From assembly GCA_029556335.1 (NCBI GenBank), contig JAKQFA010000046.1, positions 8,959 to 72,958 of the forward strand: a DNA stretch of 64,000 nucleotides, written 5' to 3'. A program made the translations under genes and the position numbers. Positions 29,575 through 38,822 of the stretch are shown here, piece by piece. Numbering within the stretch: position 1 is the first letter of the stretch; every line of letters begins with the position of its first letter. This DNA comes from Methanobacteriota archaeon (GTDB lineage Archaea > Methanobacteriota > Methanobacteria > Methanobacteriales > Methanobacteriaceae). Below the pieces are notes generated by a model. It had not been told where the DNA came from, ran no database searches, and worked only from the letters and a program-made list of their open reading frames with translations.

Positions 29575-30218
29575 TGCAATGCCTCCTTTTTACTGCTACT
29601 AACCCAGTCAGCTAACAAATCGGGACGCACATTGTCAATTCCCAGGATCACCACAACAGAGATCACACCTTCAATGACACCAATCACAGCGTGATAAAGC
29701 CCCATAAAAACAATTCCTTCTGCCAGTGGGAAAGTACCGGCCCAAGCCATTTCTATGGCACATGCTATGGCTGCCAGGAATATGGATGCCCATCCAGCAA
29801 GGAAGATTGCTGGTATTCTTCCAACTCCTTTTAAAACTTTGTAGGCATAGAATCCAACGAAACCGCCAATAAGCCCCATGTTAACTATGTTAGCTCCTAA
29901 GGCTGTCATTCCACCGTCGCCGAATATTAAACCCTGTAAAATCAGTACAATGGATAAAACCAGTACTGCAGCCCAGGGACTGAAAAATATAATTGCTATC
30001 AACGCTGCGCCTACCATATGACCACTGGTTCCCCAGGGTATGGGTACGTTCATGGCTTGAATGGCGAATATACCTGCAGCCAGAACAGCCAAGAGGGGTA
30101 TGTTCTTCTCATCCAGGTTCTCCCTGGCCCATCTAAGAGCAAAACCTATAGCTACAATGGCAATGAACCAGTAGATCGCACACTGCCATAACGGAATAAA
30201 ACCATCTGGTATATGCAT
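29571..30218 (-). CDS. cbiM: CbiM, Ni/Co ECF transporter substrate-binding subunit
   Basis: This 215-residue protein begins MHIPDGFIPLWQC, the metal-binding N-terminus, and has about seven spans with the family stretches PWGTSGHMVGAAL and GGMTALGANIVNMG. The His in the GHMVG loop and His2 are established ligands in the family. It leads the cbiM-cbiN-cbiQ unit. Metal choice (Co for B12 or Ni for MCR, hydrogenase and CODH) cannot be read from sequence with confidence. A metal-type operator lies 201 bases upstream. Confidence 0.9.
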   Translation of the reverse strand: MHIPDGFIPLWQCAIYWFIAIVAIGFALRWARENLDEKNIPLLAVLAAGIFAIQAMNVPIPWGTSGHMVGAALIAIIFFSPWAAVLVLSIVLILQGLIFGDGGMTALGANIVNMGLIGGFVGFYAYKVLKGVGRIPAIFLAGWASIFLAAIACAIEMAWAGTFPLAEGIVFMGLYHAVIGVIEGVISVVVILGIDNVRPDLLADWVSSSKKEALQ

Positions 30219-30418
30219 ATTTTTTCCCTCCTAATTTTTTTGAGGTTAACGTTAATCATCAGATTAATCACTGTCATTGTTTTTTACTAGATCTTCGGGT
30301 ATTACCTTTTTTCCAATCCATCAATAAAAGTAACACTTCTTGTTCCTCTGAATCATCTAAATCAGTGGGGTTAACCTTATTATATGGTGATTAATTTCAT
30401 CATATATACCTTCCTATA

Positions 30419-30437
30419 AGTATTACTATCTGGGGAT
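30419..30437 (-). promoter_or_regulatory. Putative operator upstream of the second cbiM operon
   Basis: AGTATTACTATCTGGGGAT repeats, in 17 of 19 positions, the element at 17501-17519 that precedes the first cbiM. On the minus strand it reads GTAATACT followed 12 bases later by GTATATAT, a plausible TATA box, so the half-site and TATA arrangement copies that of the plus-strand promoters. Confidence 0.5.
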
Positions 30438-30440
30438 TTT

Positions 30441-30471
30441 CAGTATTTTTTGTAATAAAAAGGTAATACTG
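30441..30471. promoter_or_regulatory. Inverted repeat CAGTATT-N17-AATACTG between cbiM and cdhA
   Basis: CAGTATT at 30441-30447 and AATACTG at 30465-30471 form a perfect 7-bp inverted repeat, with a GTAATA in between. It lies in the 352-base divergent region between the cbiM operon and the CODH operon and is made of the same half-site letters as the other operators. It may bind the same regulator, or act on both promoters. Confidence 0.4.
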
Positions 30472-30493
30472 AAAACAAATCTGAGGCTAAAAA

Positions 30494-30524
30494 GTAATAC
30501 ACAAACTTTATATATAGAGATCAC
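30494..30524 (+). promoter_or_regulatory. CODH operon promoter with regulator half-site
   Basis: GTAATA at 30494-30499 is followed by CACAAACTTTATATATAG, nearly the same sequence as at 17585 (ACATAAACATTATATATAG) and 20462. The TATA box is TTTATATATA. The right half-site is poor (GATCAC against TATTAC, four of six). The operon start codon is about 50 bases downstream. Regulation by the same factor is likely but weaker evidence than for the perfect dyads. Confidence 0.5.
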
Positions 30525-30570
30525 CACATTCCAAATATCATTATAAATCATTAATAATTTGGTGATACAC

Positions 30571-32910
30571 TTGGCACCTAAACCAAAAGATATGAAGGAT
30601 GATTTCTGGAAATCAAAGGATATCAAAATCTCTATCGGTGAGATCGAGGAAAAAGATACCAAGAAAATGGGGGAAGAAGTCCCTATGGGTCCAACTCCCA
30701 AGCCTCATGTAACCGATCTTCGATCATGGGACATGAAGTTGCTGGATAGATACGAACCATTCTACGCACCATTCTGTGACATGTGCTGCTTATGCACCTT
30801 CGGAAAATGCGACCTAACCGAAAAGAAAGGAGCATGTGGAATTGATTCTGCTGCACAACAAGCCCGGATTGTACTTCTGGCATGTAACATTGGTACTGCC
30901 GCCCATGCTGGACATGCCCGGCACCTGGTGGACCATCTGATAAATGATTTTGGAGCAGATTATCCCATAGATCTGGGAATGAATATCGACATCGAAGCAC
31001 CATTAATCAGAACTTTAATGGGTAAAAAACCCGAAAAGCTGGGTGATCTTAGAGAAGTAATATCATATGTTGAAGAACAGATGTCACACCTATTATCTGC
31101 TTGTCATACTGGACAAGAAGGGAGCAGTCTAGATTTTGAATCTAAAGCACTTCATTCGGGGATGATGGATGATTTAGCACGTGAAGTTGGGGATATAGCT
31201 CAAATTGTGGCCTTGAACATGCCAAAAGGGGATGAAAACGCCCCTCTGGTTGAACTGGGTGTGGGAACCATAGATGCCAAAAAACCAGTAGTGCTCTGCA
31301 TTGGTCATAATGTTCTCCCCGGTGCAGGAATCATGGATTACTTGGATGAAACAGGTCAGGAAGAAGATTTAGAGGTCTGTGGTATATGCTGTGCAGCCAT
31401 AGATGTTACTCGTTATAACGACCGGGCTAAAGTTGTAGGACCCCTATCTAAACAGCTAAAATTCATTCGTAGCGGTATAGCAGATGTTATTGTAGTTGAT
31501 GAACAATGTATACGCACGGATGTTCTTGAAGAAGCATTAAATAAGAATTGTGCCGTCATCGCCACCACCGATAAGATGTGTTTAGGACTTCCGGATATGA
31601 CGAGAGAAGATACCGATAAAATCGTTTCAAAACTAGTCAACAAGGAAATACCTGGGGCTTTAATCCTGGACTCAGAAAAAGTGGGGGAAGTTTCCGTTAA
31701 AGTGGCTAAAATATTAGCTCCTGAACGTGAAAAACTAAAATTTTTACCGGAATTGGATGAAATACAAAAAATGGCTTCTGACTGTACTGAATGTGGATGG
31801 TGTAATCGAGTTTGTCCCAACAGCAAGCCCATGATGGAGGCTGTTGTGGCGGCAAGTAAAGGTGACTTTTCCAAGTTCCAGGAGCTATACGAATACGATG
31901 TATGTTACAGTTGCGGCAGGTGCGAACAGGAATGTGAAAGGGACCTTCCCCTAATGGATTTCGTAACTAAAGTTGGAGAACACTTCGTTAAAGATGAAAA
32001 ATTCAGTATACGTGCTGGAAGAGGGCCAGTACAAGATGTAGAAATCCGAAGAGTAGGAGCTCCATTAGTTCTAGGGGATATACCTGGTGTAATAGCCTTT
32101 GTGGGGTGTTCAAACTATCCAGATGGTGGGAAAGAAGTAGCTGAAATGGCCAAGGAGTTTTTGGAACGTAACTACATTGTGGTTGCCACGGGTTGTGGAG
32201 CCATGTCCATTGGTGAATACAAAGACGAGGAAGGAAAAACACTCTATGAACAGTACAGTGGAGACTTCGATGCTCGTGGCCTGGTAAATATGGGGTCATG
32301 TGTATCAAATGCCCATATCTCAGGTGCATGTATTAAAATAGCCAACATATTCGCCAAAAAACCACTGGAAGGCAACTTCGAGGAAATAGCCGACTACATC
32401 CTGAACAGGGTCGGTGCATGTGGGGTGGCCTGGGGTGCCTACAGCCAGAAAGCAGCGGCAATCGCTACTGGAGTTAACCGCTGGGGTATCCCAGTGGTGA
32501 TAGGGCCACATGGATCAAAGTATCGTCGGCTTTATCTGGGCCGAGCAGATAAGAAGGATAACTGGAAAATAAAAGATCTGAGAACTGGCAAAATAATGGA
32601 TGGAGAACCAGCGCCAGAACATTTGATCTACGCAGCTGAAACAGTAGAGGAGTCTATGCCCATGATAGCTAAGCTGTGCATAAGGCCCAACGACACTGCT
32701 AAGGGCAGGCAAATCAAACTAAATCATTATATAGATCTATACAAGCGTTACTTCGGTGTCCTTCCCCCGGATATTAACCTCTTTGTCCGTAACGACAAAG
32801 ACATACCAATCACTCATAAAAAAGAAGTGAAAGACTTACTGGAAGAAGTAGGATGGGAACCTAGGGAAATACCACAGGAACCATCTCTCATGGGATTAGA
32901 TGGTGATTAA
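30571..32910 (+). CDS. cdhA: CODH/ACS complex alpha subunit (CO dehydrogenase)
   Basis: This 779-residue nickel-iron-sulfur enzyme interconverts CO2 and CO for acetyl-CoA synthesis or cleavage. N-terminal cysteines (CDMCCLCTFGKCDLTEKKGACG) ligate the B and D clusters, and a ferredoxin-like insert (DCTECGWCNRVCP, CYSCGRCEQECE) typical of archaeal CdhA adds two 4Fe-4S clusters. C-cluster residues occur in the later GCSNYPDGG, TGCGAMS, GSCVSNAHI and ACGVAWG segments. Translation probably starts at TTG 30571, four bases after GGTGAT. It is the first gene of a seven-gene operon and forms the CO-oxidising subcomplex with cdhB. Confidence 0.96.
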   Translation: MAPKPKDMKDDFWKSKDIKISIGEIEEKDTKKMGEEVPMGPTPKPHVTDLRSWDMKLLDRYEPFYAPFCDMCCLCTFGKCDLTEKKGACGIDSAAQQARIVLLACNIGTAAHAGHARHLVDHLINDFGADYPIDLGMNIDIEAPLIRTLMGKKPEKLGDLREVISYVEEQMSHLLSACHTGQEGSSLDFESKALHSGMMDDLAREVGDIAQIVALNMPKGDENAPLVELGVGTIDAKKPVVLCIGHNVLPGAGIMDYLDETGQEEDLEVCGICCAAIDVTRYNDRAKVVGPLSKQLKFIRSGIADVIVVDEQCIRTDVLEEALNKNCAVIATTDKMCLGLPDMTREDTDKIVSKLVNKEIPGALILDSEKVGEVSVKVAKILAPEREKLKFLPELDEIQKMASDCTECGWCNRVCPNSKPMMEAVVAASKGDFSKFQELYEYDVCYSCGRCEQECERDLPLMDFVTKVGEHFVKDEKFSIRAGRGPVQDVEIRRVGAPLVLGDIPGVIAFVGCSNYPDGGKEVAEMAKEFLERNYIVVATGCGAMSIGEYKDEEGKTLYEQYSGDFDARGLVNMGSCVSNAHISGACIKIANIFAKKPLEGNFEEIADYILNRVGACGVAWGAYSQKAAAIATGVNRWGIPVVIGPHGSKYRRLYLGRADKKDNWKIKDLRTGKIMDGEPAPEHLIYAAETVEESMPMIAKLCIRPNDTAKGRQIKLNHYIDLYKRYFGVLPPDINLFVRNDKDIPITHKKEVKDLLEEVGWEPREIPQEPSLMGLDGD

Positions 32911-32911
32911 A

Positions 32912-33427
32912 TTGAGTAACGATAGAGTAATACCCTGGCAACCAACGGTTATTGCTGGACCAAAACAAGCCCTTCTGGTTACACCTGAAACTGCGGAATT
33001 AATGATACGAAAGTCAAAAAGGCCTTTACTCGTTTTAGGACCTCTGGTTAAGGAGGAACCACTACTTTCCCTGGCGGTGGGTATAGCTGAAAAATGGGAT
33101 CTTCCAGTGGTAACCACCGGAGATGCTTACAAAGCATTCAGGGAAAAGGACCTTGATTCAGTTGCTTATGGTGCCATTGAAATAGTCAATCTCCTTAAAG
33201 ACCCTGAATGGGTGGGAGTAAACGGGGAAGGACAACATGATCTGGTGATCTTTTTGGGATGCATATATTACCTGGCTTCACAAGGATTATCGGCACTGAA
33301 ACACTATGCCCCCCATCTTAAGACCTTGACTATTTGCAAGTTCTTCCATTCCAATGCTGATGCATCTTTCCCCAATATGAAAGATGAAGAATGGTTAAAA
33401 TATCTGGCCAAGATGGCAGGACAATAA
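32912..33427 (+). CDS. cdhB: CODH/ACS complex epsilon subunit
   Basis: This 171-residue protein has a Rossmann-like domain; KRPLLVLGPLVKEEPLLSL and LPVVTTGDAYKAF mark the family. It binds CdhA and may assist FAD or electron transfer. The start is TTG 32912, placed by GGTGATT at 32902-32907, which overlaps the end of cdhA; an ATG at 32900 is in frame but lies before that site. One base separates the cdhA stop from the chosen start. TTG initiation therefore occurs in at least three genes of the operon. Confidence 0.93.
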   Translation: MSNDRVIPWQPTVIAGPKQALLVTPETAELMIRKSKRPLLVLGPLVKEEPLLSLAVGIAEKWDLPVVTTGDAYKAFREKDLDSVAYGAIEIVNLLKDPEWVGVNGEGQHDLVIFLGCIYYLASQGLSALKHYAPHLKTLTICKFFHSNADASFPNMKDEEWLKYLAKMAGQ

Positions 33428-33467
33428 TTAGATATCATATAAAAAGAGGATGAACGGAGGAAATTGG

Positions 33468-34865
33468 ATGTTTGAGGATATACCCGTTGATGTAAGCCCC
33501 ATGTATGAGGGTGAAAGAATAAGATCAGCCAACATGTTTGTGGAGCTGGCCGGTCCCAAGTCATGGGGCGCGGAACTGGTTCAAGTGGAAGAAACTGTAG
33601 AAGATGGCAAGGTGGAAGTCATAGGTCCGGAACTGCAGGATATGGGGGAAGGGGACATCCATCCCCTGGGGATAAAGATCGAAATCCAGGGAGAAGCATT
33701 GGAGAAGGAACTGGAGGGTGTAATTGAGCGCAGAACCCACGAACTTTGCAACTACATAAAAGGGTTCATGCATCTCAACCAGAGGGACCAGATCTGGTGC
33801 AGGGTTAGTAAAGAAGCTCTTGAAGCAGGGTTTAAACTGGAAGATCTTGCTAAAGCATTACTAATCTTATTTAAAGAGGAATACCCTATTATTGAATCAA
33901 TAGCCATCACCATCATGACTGATGAAGACGAAGTCCAGAGATTCGTGGAAAAAGCCCGACTCCAGTATGAACAAAGGGATGCCCGGGCTCGTGAACTCTC
34001 AGATGAAGATGTGGATGTTTTCTATGGTTGTGTCATGTGCCAGTCCTTTGCACCCACCCACGTGTGTGTGGTCACCCCGGATCGAACCGCCCTGTGTGGA
34101 GCCATCAACTGGTTCGACTGCCGTGCCGCGGCTAAAATGGATCCAGATGGGCCTATATTTGAAATTGAAAAGGGTGAAGTTTTAGATGAAGTAAAAGGAG
34201 AATATTCCACGGTAAACGAGGTTGTATCCCAACGTTCACAGGGTACCTTCGACACAGTGTATCTGCACAGTGTATTCGGACACCCCCACACTTCCTGTGG
34301 ATGTTTCGAAGCAGTGGCATTCTACATCCCGGAACTGGATGGTATTGGCATTGTGGACCGGGATTTCCGGGGAGAAACACCACTGGGAATACCATTTTCG
34401 GCCATGGCCGGGCAGTGTTCAGGTGGAAAACAGGTGGAAGGATTCACTGGGCTTAGCCTGGAATACATGCGTTCACCTAAGTTTTTACAAGCCGACGGGG
34501 GATACGAACGGATAATATGGCTACCTAAAGAGATAAAAGAATCTCTGTCCGAATACATCCCTGGGGATCTGAAGGATAAAATACCCACCGAAGAGGAATC
34601 TGCCAATATAAAAGATATGCGGGCTTTTTTGGAAGAAAAGGGGCATCCTATCCTGGATAGATTGGAAGGCACTCCAGGGGAAGTGGAAGAAGCCCCTGTC
34701 CAGGAGGAAGAGTCTGTTGAATATGCTGAAATGGACATGGAAGCAATGCCAGTAGCTCCAGTTGCCTACGCCCCGGAATTTACCATGCCTGCATCGGGTG
34801 GGGTGAAAATCATCTTTAAGAATGCAAAAATCTACGCCGAGAAGGTGATTATTAAAAAAAATTAA
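33468..34865 (+). CDS. cdhC: CODH/ACS complex beta subunit (acetyl-CoA synthase)
   Basis: This 465-residue protein carries the A-cluster, a 4Fe-4S unit bridged to two nickel sites, where CO, methyl and CoA combine. Ligand cysteines are visible in YGCVMCQSFAPTHVC, LCGAINWFDC and HTSCGCFEAVAF; the following GIVDRDFRGETPLG is also conserved. It lacks the N-terminal CODH-binding domain of bacterial ACS, as in archaea. ATG 33468 follows CGGAGG at seven bases; the upstream ATG at 33450 precedes that site. The last ~60 residues include an acidic, proline-rich linker and a beta-like tail. Confidence 0.95.
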   Translation: MFEDIPVDVSPMYEGERIRSANMFVELAGPKSWGAELVQVEETVEDGKVEVIGPELQDMGEGDIHPLGIKIEIQGEALEKELEGVIERRTHELCNYIKGFMHLNQRDQIWCRVSKEALEAGFKLEDLAKALLILFKEEYPIIESIAITIMTDEDEVQRFVEKARLQYEQRDARARELSDEDVDVFYGCVMCQSFAPTHVCVVTPDRTALCGAINWFDCRAAAKMDPDGPIFEIEKGEVLDEVKGEYSTVNEVVSQRSQGTFDTVYLHSVFGHPHTSCGCFEAVAFYIPELDGIGIVDRDFRGETPLGIPFSAMAGQCSGGKQVEGFTGLSLEYMRSPKFLQADGGYERIIWLPKEIKESLSEYIPGDLKDKIPTEEESANIKDMRAFLEEKGHPILDRLEGTPGEVEEAPVQEEESVEYAEMDMEAMPVAPVAYAPEFTMPASGGVKIIFKNAKIYAEKVIIKKN

Positions 34866-34901
34866 ACATCTAAAAATGGTATTTCATCAAGGAGGATCAA
34901 T

Positions 34902-35657
34902 TTGATTATTGCAATCAGTGGCAAAGGTGGAGTTGGTAAGACCCTGATCTCATCACTTCTTATTAAGGAGCTATCTGAAACTGGGAAGGATATTCTGGCC
35001 ATAGATGCTGACCCGGATTCCAACCTTCCTGAAGCCCTGGGAGTTGATGTGGATCGTACCGTGGGAGATATCCGGGAAGAACTCAAAAATGACACAGCCC
35101 AGGGTAAAATTCCCACCGGGATGAACAAATGGGATATACTGGACTACAAGATTATGGAGTCCATTGTTGAAACTCCGGAATATGATCTTCTGGTCATGGG
35201 GCGTCCTGAAGGGAGTGGCTGTTACTGTGCAGTTAACAACATGCTCCGCAGGATTATTGAGAATCTCTCCGAAAACTATGACTTCATAATAATTGACACT
35301 GAAGCCGGACTGGAACATTTAAGCCGCAGAACCACCCAGAATGTGGATGTAATGCTGGTTGTTACTGACAACTCCAGAAGGGGGATGTTAACTGCCCATC
35401 GAATTGGGGATCTGGCTGGTGAACTGGAAATCAAATTCCAGGATCTGTACCTAGTCTTAAATAGGGTTCGGCCTGAAGTTGAAGAAGAGATTGTCAAGAA
35501 AGCCCAGGAAACTGGCCTTGAAATCCTGGGAATTGTACATGAAGATGATAAGGTCACGGAATATGATTTGGAGGGAAAACCTCTGGTGGAATTACCAGAC
35601 GATTCTAAGACGTTGATGGCAGTATCCGGGATTTTGTCCCGAATTTTAAGAGAATAG
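34902..35657 (+). CDS. cooC: CooC-type nickel-insertion ATPase
   Basis: This 251-residue MinD/ParA-family ATPase begins IIAISGKGGVGKTLIS, the deviant Walker A with signature lysine, and has IDADPDSNLPEAL and an ADP/GTP-type switch DTEAGLEHLSRR. GSGCYCAVN supplies the Cys-x-Cys through which CooC dimers bind nickel. It supports nickel insertion into CODH. Initiation is at TTG 34902 with GGAGGATC just before. Location between cdhC and cdhD is the normal order in this order of methanogens. Confidence 0.92.
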   Translation: MIIAISGKGGVGKTLISSLLIKELSETGKDILAIDADPDSNLPEALGVDVDRTVGDIREELKNDTAQGKIPTGMNKWDILDYKIMESIVETPEYDLLVMGRPEGSGCYCAVNNMLRRIIENLSENYDFIIIDTEAGLEHLSRRTTQNVDVMLVVTDNSRRGMLTAHRIGDLAGELEIKFQDLYLVLNRVRPEVEEEIVKKAQETGLEILGIVHEDDKVTEYDLEGKPLVELPDDSKTLMAVSGILSRILRE

Positions 35658-35668
35658 GGTGTGGGTAT

Positions 35669-36829
<1,161 letters not shown>

Positions 36830-36841
36830 GAGGTTATGAGT

Positions 36842-38218
36842 ATGCAACTTACAGCCATGGATATTTACAAATTACTCCCCAAGACCAATTGTGAAGATTG
36901 TGGAGAGGCCTCCTGCATGGCCTTCGCCACTAAACTATCCGAAAAAGAGACACAACTGGATCTGTGCACTGAACTGGAGTCAGAGGCATTCACAGAACTG
37001 GAAGCCATGCTTGCACCCGCAGTAAGGGAGATCACCATTGGTACAGGTGACAAGACGGTAACCATAGGTGGAGACGAGGTTCTGTACCGTTATGAGTTAA
37101 CCTACTACAATCCCACTGCCCTGGTAATTGACATCGCCGATAACCTGTCTTCTGATGAATTCCAGGAAAGGGTTAAAACCATCCAGGGCACCGAGTTTGA
37201 GAGGATCGGTGAAATACTCAAACTTGATGCCATAGCACTCCGGAATGCCTCTGGAGACCCGGCGAAATTCGCCGAAGCAGCAACCAAACTCAAAGATACC
37301 AGGTTCCCCCTGGTTCTATGTTCATTCGACCCGGAGGCTATGAGAGCGGCCCTGGAAAAAGTTGGGGATGAAAAACCCCTTATCTACGCAGTTAACGAGT
37401 CTAACCTGGAAGAAATGGCGGCATTAGCCCTGGAGTACCATTGTCCCCTGACCATCTTCAGCCCTAACGACCTGGAGAAGATGAAGAACATCAGTCGGGC
37501 TCTGAGGAGTAAGGGAATAGAGGATATAGTCCTGGATCCAGGAACCTTTGTGGAAGCTGGTGTAGGGGATAGTCTGGATGATTTTGTTATGATCCGGAGG
37601 TTGGCAGTGGAAGAAAGGGATGAGGACTTCCGATTCCCCATACTGGGCATACCCGCCCTCACCTGGTTGTACGAAAAGGATGAAGTCCAGGGAGGTATTA
37701 GGGAGGCTACCATTGCTGCTACCTTAATGAACAAGTATGCAGATGTTCTGATATTCCATGGAACCAGTATATGGGAACTAATTCCAGTCCTGACTCTAAG
37801 ACAGGGTATCTACACTGACCCCAGAAAGCCCCAGGCAGTGGATGCCGGACTTTATGAGTTTGGGGATGTGGATCAGGATTCACCAGTCCTGATGACCACC
37901 AACTTCGCCCTCACCTTCTACACCGTGGAAGGGGATATCAAGGGCAAAGCCAATACCTATCTGTTGGTGCTGGATACTGAGGGACGTGCGGTGGATGTTT
38001 CCCTGGCTGGTGGTCAGCTTAATGCCGAGGCAGTGGCTGATCTCATTAAAGAAACTGGTGTGGAAGAAAAGGTAAAAACACGAACTCTGATTATCCCTGG
38101 ACTGGCTGCTCCGGTCAGTGGTGAAATTGAGGATGAAAGTGGATGGGAAGTTCTGGTGGGCCCCAGAGACTCTTCAGCTGTACCTGGCTTCCTATCCGAC
38201 CTGAAAGAAAAATCTTAA
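36842..38218 (+). CDS. cdhE: CODH/ACS complex gamma subunit (corrinoid iron-sulfur protein large subunit)
   Basis: This 458-residue protein has an N-terminal 4Fe-4S motif, TNCEDCGEASCMAFATKL followed by a further Cys in LDLC, then a TIM barrel and a C-terminal cobamide-binding domain. It transfers the methyl group via cobamide. I chose ATG 36842 because GGAGGT ends seven bases upstream; ATG 36836 would leave one base of spacing. It needs cobalt, while the alpha and beta subunits need nickel, which fits the metal-type promoter of the operon. Confidence 0.95.
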   Translation: MQLTAMDIYKLLPKTNCEDCGEASCMAFATKLSEKETQLDLCTELESEAFTELEAMLAPAVREITIGTGDKTVTIGGDEVLYRYELTYYNPTALVIDIADNLSSDEFQERVKTIQGTEFERIGEILKLDAIALRNASGDPAKFAEAATKLKDTRFPLVLCSFDPEAMRAALEKVGDEKPLIYAVNESNLEEMAALALEYHCPLTIFSPNDLEKMKNISRALRSKGIEDIVLDPGTFVEAGVGDSLDDFVMIRRLAVEERDEDFRFPILGIPALTWLYEKDEVQGGIREATIAATLMNKYADVLIFHGTSIWELIPVLTLRQGIYTDPRKPQAVDAGLYEFGDVDQDSPVLMTTNFALTFYTVEGDIKGKANTYLLVLDTEGRAVDVSLAGGQLNAEAVADLIKETGVEEKVKTRTLIIPGLAAPVSGEIEDESGWEVLVGPRDSSAVPGFLSDLKEKS

Positions 38219-38241
38219 TTGGATATAGGGAAGTGATTAAC

Positions 38242-38712
38242 ATGAAAACCTTGATGGTGGTGGATCCCAGGCGCTGCAGTGAATGTCAAGACTGTATAAA
38301 CGCCTGCCAGAAGGAACACGGAGTGGCTCGTGTAAAAAAAAGCAGCACAGTGCCCATTTTCTGTATGCACTGCCACCCAGATAAAGCACCATGTGCCAGG
38401 ATATGCCCAACCGGAGCCATTAAAGAGGATGAAGGCACACTGATGGTGGATGAGGATGCATGTATACTCTGCCGCCTGTGCATGATAGCCTGTCCAGTGG
38501 GGATGATGATCATCGATGAAGACCACAAATCTGTGCAGAAGTGCACCCTGTGCCTTGATGCCGAGGGCGTTATACCGGCCTGTGTAGATGCCTGTAAAGA
38601 CAACGTTCTGAAGATCTTCTCGGTGGAGGATCTGGAGGAGCTTAAGAAGGATCTTTCCTTTACTGAAGTCTTGAACGAAGCAATGAAGGTCTACCAGGAC
38701 AAGGTAGGATGA
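38242..38712 (+). CDS. CooF-like 4Fe-4S ferredoxin
   Basis: This 156-residue protein of the DMSO-reductase-subunit-B type carries four 4Fe-4S binding motifs: CSECQDCINACQKEHG, CMHCHPDKAPCARICP, CILCRLCMIACPVG and CTLCLDAEGVIPACVDAC. It is the last gene of the CODH operon and presumably moves electrons between CODH/ACS and other redox partners. The start ATG 38242 follows GGAAGTGAT; the frame is open further upstream inside cdhE but lacks such a site. An oligo-T tract follows at ~38750-38759. Confidence 0.87.
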   Translation: MKTLMVVDPRRCSECQDCINACQKEHGVARVKKSSTVPIFCMHCHPDKAPCARICPTGAIKEDEGTLMVDEDACILCRLCMIACPVGMMIIDEDHKSVQKCTLCLDAEGVIPACVDACKDNVLKIFSVEDLEELKKDLSFTEVLNEAMKVYQDKVG

Positions 38713-38822
38713 TGAGGGCACGGCCAAAGGGATGATCTGGGCTCCTCTCTTTTTTTTTTAAATAAACAGTTGATAATTTAAATAAATCAAAAAAGGAATA
38801 AAAACAAGGAATTATGGGATGA

